Part shown: positions 57,865-64,000 of the stretch, in pieces | Numbering within the stretch: position 1 is the first letter of the stretch | How the letters are laid out: each line of letters begins with the position of its first letter | Assembly (NCBI GenBank): GCA_024811115.1 | Contig: JAKOGH010000005.1 | Location: forward strand, 310,001 to 374,000 | Direction of reading: 5' to 3' | DNA length: 64,000 nt | From: Terana coerulea | Taxonomy: Eukaryota > Basidiomycota > Agaricomycetes > Polyporales > Phanerochaetaceae | Translations under genes and position numbers: made by a program | The notes under the pieces: model-generated | Seen by the model: the letters and a program-made list of their open reading frames with translations, nothing else | Databases searched by the model: none | Told to the model about the DNA's origin: nothing

Positions 57865-58983
57865 ATGTCATCCGCGCGCCGCACGCTTTTCCGGCCCTGC
57901 ATCGACCTGCACGACGGGCAGGTCAAGCAGATCGTCGGCGGCACGCTCTCCGAGTCTGCCGAGTCCCTCAAGACGAACTTTGTCGCGTCTAAACCGCCGA
58001 AATACTACGCGGAGCTATACAAGGAGAATAAGTTAGAGGGAGGGCATGTCATCATGCTTGGGAAGGGAAACACAGAATCAGCGAAGGAGGCACTGTCAGC
58101 TTGGCCAGGTGAGTAGGCTGAAGTGTGCTTTACGAAGTTATGGATGCTGATACGTGTGTAAGGCAGCCTGCAGGTCGGTGGTGGTATCAATGACCAGAAC
58201 GCTTTGGAGTGGATCGAGGCCGGGGCTAGCAAGGCGCATACACCCAAGTCTTCATCCTTTGCTTTGACTTACAGTGCACCTTCTTGCAGATTATCGTCAC
58301 TTCCTATCTCTTTCCCGATGCCAAGTTCTCATTGGAGAGGCTGGACAAAGTTTCAGTCTTGTAGGCAAAGACAAGCTTGTCATTGACGTGAGGTCGGCAC
58401 CTCCCAAGCCATCTCCACTCTTACTTATTACTCTATGTTGAATGTAGTTGTCGAAGGAAAGATGACCGATGGTTCGTCGCGATGGACAAATGGCAGCGGA
58501 TAACGGAGATGGAGATCTGCAAGGACTCGCTCGACATGCTCGCGAAATACTGCAGCGAGTTCCTCATCCATGCAGCTGATGTGGAGGGGCTTTGTCAGGG
58601 TATTGACGAGAACCTTGTGCGGAGTGCGTACACTTGCAAGATTTGTCTTGATGTCCAATTTTTGACAGCGTGTCTAGAGCTGGGCGAGTGGGTCACGATA
58701 CCCACTACATATGCTGGCGGTGCCAAATGTGAGTGTCCGAGAACTAATAATCGCTTCAAAGCGTGTTGATAAGTTCTCCAATAGCCATATCCGACCTGCA
58801 ACTCGTCTAGATGAGCTCTCCAACGGGAAAGTCGATTTAACATTTGGCAGGTGAGTGACTGTATGCCGCATATTTGTTCACAGCTGATTGTATGACAGTG
58901 CATTGGACATATTCGGGGGCACTCTTGTTGCCTTCAAAGAACTAGTTTTGTATAACACAGTGGTTACAGAAGCAATGAAATAG
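57865..58983 (+). CDS. HIS6: HIS6, ProFAR (phosphoribosylformimino-AICAR-P) isomerase of histidine synthesis
   Basis: This TIM-barrel enzyme performs the fourth step of histidine synthesis, opening the ribose of ProFAR to give PRFAR. The start at 57865 gives [20 protein letters not shown] and KQIVGGTL, with the catalytic Asp in [56 protein letters not shown] and [20 protein letters not shown] follow. Then come [38 protein letters not shown] and the end [20 protein letters not shown], where GSALDIFGG is a phosphate-binding motif. Frame changes near 58351-58365 and 58801-58812 are needed to join conserved parts; both look like single missing bases. The last residues ([13 protein letters not shown]) are less typical. 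Confidence 0.85.
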
Positions 58984-59080
58984 AACATTGCGTCTCACTA
59001 ACTTTGATTGAGCACCCCCATTGCAGGAACTCACGCAAACAGTGCGTATACTAGCAGCAATAGTATATGCGACACAAGCA

Positions 59081-61568
59081 TCATTTCGCAGACTTGATAT
59101 ACCTGTTGGTCATCTTGTAGTCTACATGGTCCGCCATCGCTGACATGCCCCGTTGGGTACCCAAGAAGTTGTCCTCCAACGCCGGTGTAGTGCCGGTATC
59201 CCAACCACGATTCTCCCTGAGCACTGCCTTCGCCCTCAGTCGCAACGCAAGCCACCTGTTCCTCTCCTCATTCGGCATGAAATAGTCCCCTTCACTCCCG
59301 CCCTCCTCAGCATCACCCGCTGCCTCTGCATCCGAGGTTACATCCGCGTTGGTGCCTCTCGCTTTCTTCGAGTTCGGAATGACGGCGTCGACCAGCTCCG
59401 TGATGCTCTGCGCCAGCTTCCCACGTAATACAGATGCTCGCTGCGGTGCGTCGCATCCTTGTCCGGCGCATATCGGCCCTCGTCAGCGCCGCCTTCACCA
59501 TCGGCCGCCGGCCTCAGCGCAAACAGGTAGTCGAGCGGCAGGCGCTCCACGATCCGCAGACACTGGCGCACGTCCGCGGCGTCCCCGCTCGCGAGCGCTG
59601 TGCGCGCCAGCAGCGACGCGACGCTCGTGCTCGGGGTGAGGCTCTTGCCCGCGCTCATCGGCACGCGCTTCGGCGGCCGCCTGCCCGCCTTCGCACTCGC
59701 CTTCGCGCCGTCCGCGTAGTCCGCGCCGTCGTGGCCCGTCATCAGCTCGAACGCGCGCAGCGCGGTCGCCCAGTCGCCGCCGCGCCAGCACGCGAGCAGC
59801 GCGAAGCGGTACGTCGCCATGCGCGGGCGGACGACGCGTGGCGGCCCGGGCGCGGCGGCGGCGGTCGTCGGGCTCGCGGCGCTCAGCGCGTCCTGCTCGA
59901 GCATCCACTCCAGTATCTCGAGCGCCGTCGCGCTCTCCGTGAGCGAGCCCATCGCGGCGCGGCTCGCGTTCGCGCGCAGCGCGGCCTCGCAGTGCTGAAC
60001 CTCGACGACCCGTTCGTTGGCCTCCATCATCTGCCGCAGGAAGTGGATGCACAGCGCATGCTTGTCCGCGCGGAGGCAGAGCGAGAGGGCGACGGAGAGC
60101 ACGTACAGGTTCATCCTGATTTTCGGCTTCACAGGGGCTCGCCCGGGCGCGTGAGCCCTGCATACTCGCGCAGAACGTCAAACGCGACGAGGTGGTCCGC
60201 TGGACGGCCCCTTTGCAGGATCTTGACGAACATGTAGATCAAATGCGAGTCAGGGCAGAAGCCAGTACGTTCGGACGCCTTGAGCATCTGCTTCCAAACT
60301 AGCTTCGCGTCCGAGGCATTCTGTGTGTCCGGTGTGCCTTCCTGTCCTTCAGAAAGCGTCTTGCGGTCGTGTAGTGCGGTGAGGATGGCACCGTAAGTGA
60401 ACGCATCCGGAGCCAAGGGGCCATTTTGATCCATGGCGTAGTAGACATCGAAAATGCGTTGATAAAGCCTGGCATTGCCCAGCGCACGGATATATCCATT
60501 CGTGGGAGCTACAGAGAGCTCTGCTGAGGTCGGGTCCTGTAGTTTGACGGTGTGCATGTGCTCCGTGTAGGCTTCGTAGACTTTGTGAAGGTTGTCGAGC
60601 TGTTTGCTGTAAACCCGCCAGTCTTGTATGGCCTGGTATCCAGCAAACAGACTGGTGAAGGTACCGAGGTTCGGGGGAAAGCCACGACGTTTCATCTGAG
60701 CAGGCGGCACTAGTGTCAGCTTAAGCCTCAGGTAGTACATCGTGGACGCACGTCAATGTACAGTAAATACGCCAGCTTGTACTTCTGCTGTCGCATGGCT
60801 GCAGACATGGCGGTGTTCCAGACGATGGTATTCTGCGCGTCGAGCGGAGCGTTTTGAGCAACAGAACGGCGTCGTCGAGGAAGCCACTCTGTGAGAGCGT
60901 CTTGATCCGTTCGGCGAGTACAGGCGGGCGCAAGGGTCGGGATATCTCCCCTGCTGCTCACCATCGCTATTTACGGGGCGGCGTGTCCATTGAGGGCTGC
61001 GCGGTTGGCGATCCTCCTTCGTCCTGTCTGTCCATGTCCGCTGAGGGCTGCGTGGGTGGCGATCCTCGGGCGTCCTGTCTGTCCATGTCCGCTGAGGGCT
61101 GCGTGGGTGGCGATCCTCCGCCGTCCTGTCTGTCCATGTCCTCGGAGGGCTACGCGGTTGGCGATCCTCGTTCGCCCTGTCCGTCCATGTCCGCTGAGGG
61201 CTGCGCGGGTGGCGATCCTCGTTCGTCCTGCCTGTCCATGCTCGCCTTGGGCGGTACGGTTGGCCATCCTCCGTCGTCCTGTCGGTCCATGTTCGCCTTG
61301 GGGTGCTCATCTGGCCATCCTCCTTCGTCATATTTGTCCATGGTCGTCTTGAGCTGCTCTCCTCATCGTCCTTCCATCCTTCCTTCCTGTATGAAGGTTT
61401 TACGTTGACGCGAGGAGGTTTGGGTGGGAGCCCGTCCGTCGTACTTGGGCTCGGCGATGAGGAAACAGCGTCCGTGGTGGCATGTGTTGACGTCGAGGAC
61501 GTGAATGCACGCAGGCTGGTGGTGAGCCCGCGCTGACTTATCAGCGAGGTGGACGCATTTCGCAACAT
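59081..61568 (-). CDS. Mitochondrial pentatricopeptide-repeat-type protein with a repeated basic N-terminal region
   Basis: Fungal proteins of this type bind mitochondrial RNAs. The start at 61568 gives MLRNASTSLISQRGLTTSLR, a good mitochondrial presequence; an upstream in-frame ATG at 61646 is less suitable. Seven 17-residue repeats follow (see 60990-61346). The helical part has RPPVLAERIKTLSQSGFLDD, NTIVWNTAMSAAMRQQKYKL, GFPPNLGTFTSLFAGYQAIQ, PTNGYIRALGNARLYQRIFD and PDAFTYGAILTALHD, which are PPR-like helical pairs. Later parts include LCIHFLRQMMEANE and RMATYRFALLACWRGGDWAT. The last exon ends HVDYKMTNRYIKSAK at 59081. Frame changes near 60921-60940, 60850-60858 (TTTT run) and 59415-59425 are needed. 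The RNA target is unknown. Confidence 0.78.
60990..61346 (-). repeat. 51-bp coding minisatellite, 7 units of 17 residues
   Basis: Seven successive units of 51 bp encode variants of RTWTDRTxEDRxPRSPQ. The outermost units (RPWTNMTKEDGQMSTPR, RTWTDRTTEDGQPYRPR) are the most diverged and the inner ones (TPEDRHPRSPQ, TAEDRHPRSPQ) the most alike. As 51 is a multiple of three, copy-number change keeps the frame. All six frames stay open here, so antisense open frames over it are artefacts. Confidence 0.9.
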
Positions 61569-61747
61569 GCAAGGCGGTTGGCAGAGAATGCGAAGGGATT
61601 GGTCGACGTGGTGGTCGACGGCAAGAGGGAAAGCGCAGGCGCCCAAACGCGACTCATAATTTGAGACGCGCCTGCTGCGAACGGATGATGTGCGAGCACT
61701 CTGGTTAGACGGTCGCTCAAAATTGTTTTCTTGTCAATCATGGCCAT
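61569..61747. promoter_or_regulatory. Compact divergent promoter, PPR gene / folylpolyglutamate synthase
   Basis: Only 179 bp separate the chosen start codons of two genes for mitochondrial functions. Both promoters and 5' UTRs must lie here or overlap the coding ends. No specific site is claimed. Confidence 0.5.
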
Positions 61748-63865
61748 ATGATGCTGTTCATCCGCTGCTCTTTATCTACCACCACCACCATCCGTCTCCT
61801 CCACCGACCCCTTTTCTCCCTCCCTTCCCACTCCCTCCGGTCCAGCCACGGCCCTTCGCCTTCCCTCACACCCTCACTAACGGGTTATAGACTCCGACGG
61901 GCAATGGCGACCGCGACTACCACGACGAGGACGTACAGCGATGCTATCGAGCATCTCAACTCGCTGCAGAGCAACGCGGCGGACCTCGACGCCGCGCGTG
62001 CTTCGGGGGGACGGCTTGCCGAGTTTGCAATCCCAGATCAACTGGAGTATCTTGGGAGGATTGGGTACACCGTGCGTTGTTACATAAAGCTACAGCCGCA
62101 AAGACTTATGCAAGATATAATGCGTAGCCGGAAGATCTGAACGCGCTGAATGTGCTCCATGTTACGGGCACGAAGGGGAAAGGCTCGACTTGCGCCTTCG
62201 TAAACTCGATATTGACACAAGTGAAGCCAGAGTGGAAAGTCGGTGAGCCTTTGAACACTCATTCTTATCCGTTCGTAAGCTGAAGATGTTATGATTTCAC
62301 AGGTTTGTACACTTCTCCGCATCTGGTTGCCGTACGTGAGCGTATCCGTATAAATGGTGCGCCCATCTCCGAAGAGGAATTCGCAAAGTATTTCTTCGAG
62401 GTTTGGGACAGGCTAGACAAGAACGATGTCGTGCGTTTACGCCTCAACTCTCGCTCCAATACGCACAGCTGACTCACATGTAACCTAGAGAGCCCACCCA
62501 AGCACGCCCTCCAAGCCTGCGTACTTCCGCTTCGTCACGCTTGTCGCCTTCCACGCTTTCCTCTCCCTCAACGTCGACGCCACTATTCTGGAGGTCGGCG
62601 TCGGCGGGACGTACGATAGCACAAACGCTGTTCCAAAACCGATCGTCACGGGTGTCTCGGCCTTGGGCATTGACCACGTCGGTGTGCTTGGGAAGACCCT
62701 GAAGGAGATTGCCTGGCAGAAGGGCGGGATTTACAAGGCATGCGTCCCTCTTGTATTGCTTTGAGGACTTCCTTGCTTATTCCAGCATATAGGCGGGTGT
62801 GCCGGCCTTCACCGTAGACCAGCCGGATGAAGGAATGGTTGTGTTGAAGGAACGCGCTGCTGAGCTCGCCGTACGTTCTTTTCATCATGACAAATTGCAT
62901 ACCTCTCACATCGACAATATCTCCCGCAGGCCTCCGAGTTCCTTGTCACCCCCTCCATTCCCGGCCTTTCGTCCATTAAACTGGGGCTCTCGGGGCAGCA
63001 TCAGTACCAGAACGCCACCCTTGCCGTGCACCTTGCGACGAAGTTCCTGGAGCTCCACCCTGCGCAAGAGTCGTCGAAGGCGTCGCAGCCGAACGGGCAC
63101 GCCAGCGCCAGCGTCGCACTGGATGAGGCGTATGTGAAGGCGCTTGAGAAGGCACGGTGGCCCGGCCGGTGCCAGACGGTCGTCGACCCGAAGGACATGG
63201 CGAAGACGTGGTTCCTCGACGGTGCGCACACGCTGGAGAGTCTGGACTGCTGTATGCAGTGGTTCGTCTCCCCGGACGTGGCACTACGCCCGACGCCGTA
63301 AGTCCCATTTCAATGCTATGCGCTCGCTCGTGAACAAATTAGCTGATGCGAGCGCAGATCCAAGCCACGACGTGTCCTCATATTTAACTGCTCTGGCGGC
63401 CGAACAGGATCGACCTTCCTCGACGCGATCCTCAGGAAGCTCGCAGTACTACTCCAGATCAGCGGGCACGCTGAAGGCGCCGCTGCGTTCTTCGACGACG
63501 TTGCATTTTGCACGAACGTGACATACGCAAGTGGAGATTACAAGGGCGGTGAGCGTTTTCGTCTTCTTCCGCTGCAGCTATGTCCTGACGCAAAATTCCA
63601 CGCATGCATAGATCTGACGAGTAAGAACGTACACGCGCACGAGCTCGCCGCGCTCAAGTTGCAACACGAACTGGAAGCGGCGTGGAAGGGACTGGTGCCT
63701 ACCTTCCCCGCCGATAGGATACATGTCCTGCCGTCGATTGAGCACGCTGTGAGCGTCGTTCGCAGTGGAGGTGACGGAGAGATCGTCGACGTGCTTGTGA
63801 CCGGCAGCCTGCACCTGGTCGGCGGCGTGATCGAAGTCGCAGGCCTGAAGGAGGTTGCGCTGTAG
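61748..63865 (+). CDS. Folylpolyglutamate synthase (Met7-like), probably mitochondrial and cytosolic forms
   Basis: The enzyme adds glutamates to tetrahydrofolate, retaining it in the cell and in mitochondria. The first ATG at 61748 gives a basic, Ser/Thr-rich leader (MMLFIRCSLSTTTTIRLLHR); an in-frame ATG at 61904 gives MATATTTTRTYSDAIEHLNS, a natural cytosolic start. Next are PEDLNALNVLHVTGTKGKGS (the P-loop GTKGKGS), TCAFVNSIL, VGLYTSPHLVAVRERIRING, PAYFRFVTLVAFHAFLSLNV, ILEVGVGGTYDSTNAVPKPI and ALGIDHVGVLGKTLKEIAWQ. KGGIYKAGVPAF, PGLSSIKLGLSGQHQYQNAT, WFLDGAHTLESLDCCMQWF and RVLIFNCSGGRTGSTFL follow, ending IEVAGLKEVAL at 63865. There are about eight short introns and no frame break was needed. 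Confidence 0.92.
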
Positions 63866-64000
63866 GGTTCCCCTTGGCTTCAAGTCCTCATACATCAGCC
63901 TAAGGCGATGTTTTAGAGTTCCAGCGCTACTTGCTTGGTCTGGTTTGGTTTCCTCGGATTTGATATACTCACGTAGACTTTCCAGCCTTCTGTCGTTCCC

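Noticed and set aside
59434..60237. 267-codon plus-strand open frame
   Set aside because: It lies opposite the PPR-type gene, whose minus-strand product shows helical repeats. The plus-strand frame is only an Arg/Ala-rich shadow of GC-rich codons.
60854..61408. Cys/Ser-rich repeat protein on the plus strand
   Set aside because: It is the antisense reading of the 51-bp minisatellite. Since 51 is a multiple of three, all frames stay open and repeat.

Overview
The window is nuclear DNA of a filamentous basidiomycete, most likely an Agaricomycete of the wood- or litter-decay type. Genes lie densely on both strands and are split by many short introns, mostly about 50-60 nt, with GT...AG ends. The gene set is fungal: PHO81, MDM10, NatC LSM subunit, UFE1, TVP38, CNS1, a fungal-type F-box protein, mucin-like membrane proteins and secreted carbohydrate-active enzymes. 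I see no transposon, CRISPR array, virus or bacterial operon.

Layout. 1-2.7 kb: C-terminal part of an Mrc1/claspin checkpoint mediator, then a small LSM protein (NAA38-like). 3.1-8.2 kb: a doubtful small membrane protein and a secreted GH3 beta-glucosidase with a long Ser/Ala/Val-rich N-terminal region. 9.5-16.8 kb: THO2, the large THO/TREX subunit. 17.9-19.4 kb: a secreted GH88/GH105-like glycosidase. 19.8-21.8 kb: an F-box/LRR protein. 22.0-25.8 kb: complex I NDUFA12, L-2-hydroxyglutarate dehydrogenase and the Hsp90 co-chaperone CNS1/TTC4. 26.3-29.9 kb: a mucin-like single-pass membrane protein and a TVP38/TMEM64 protein. 30.1-32.4 kb: the ER t-SNARE UFE1/syntaxin-18 and the core spliceosomal protein Sm-G in three tiny exons. 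32.8-34.4 kb: a disordered RGG protein. 35.7-37.2 kb: MDM10. 37.4-38.5 kb: an unrecognised conserved-looking protein. 38.6-40.6 kb: hydroxyacid-oxoacid transhydrogenase. 41.4-43.8 kb: a membrane-anchored aspartic protease. 45.8-48.4 kb: an ABC half-transporter. 48.5-52.3 kb: PHO81 (SPX-ankyrin-degenerate GDPD). 52.6-54.0 kb: PEX12. 54.1 kb: an intron-containing tRNA-Phe(GAA). 54.6-57.4 kb: two tandem atypical SDR paralogues. 57.9-59.0 kb: HIS6. 59.1-61.6 kb: a mitochondrial PPR-type protein with a 51-bp coding minisatellite. 61.7-63.9 kb: folylpolyglutamate synthase.

Most genes are unrelated housekeeping genes, often in divergent pairs. Two small themes stand out. Both L-2-hydroxyglutarate dehydrogenase and the transhydrogenase that makes D-2-hydroxyglutarate are present. 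The SDR pair arose by a tandem duplication that also copied the promoter shared with HIS6 and stopped at the HIS6 start codon.

A strong technical signal runs through the window. At least a dozen otherwise well-conserved genes carry single-base frame changes, many in homopolymers. I read these mainly as uncorrected indels in the assembly rather than pseudogenes. No clear undescribed multi-gene system was found.
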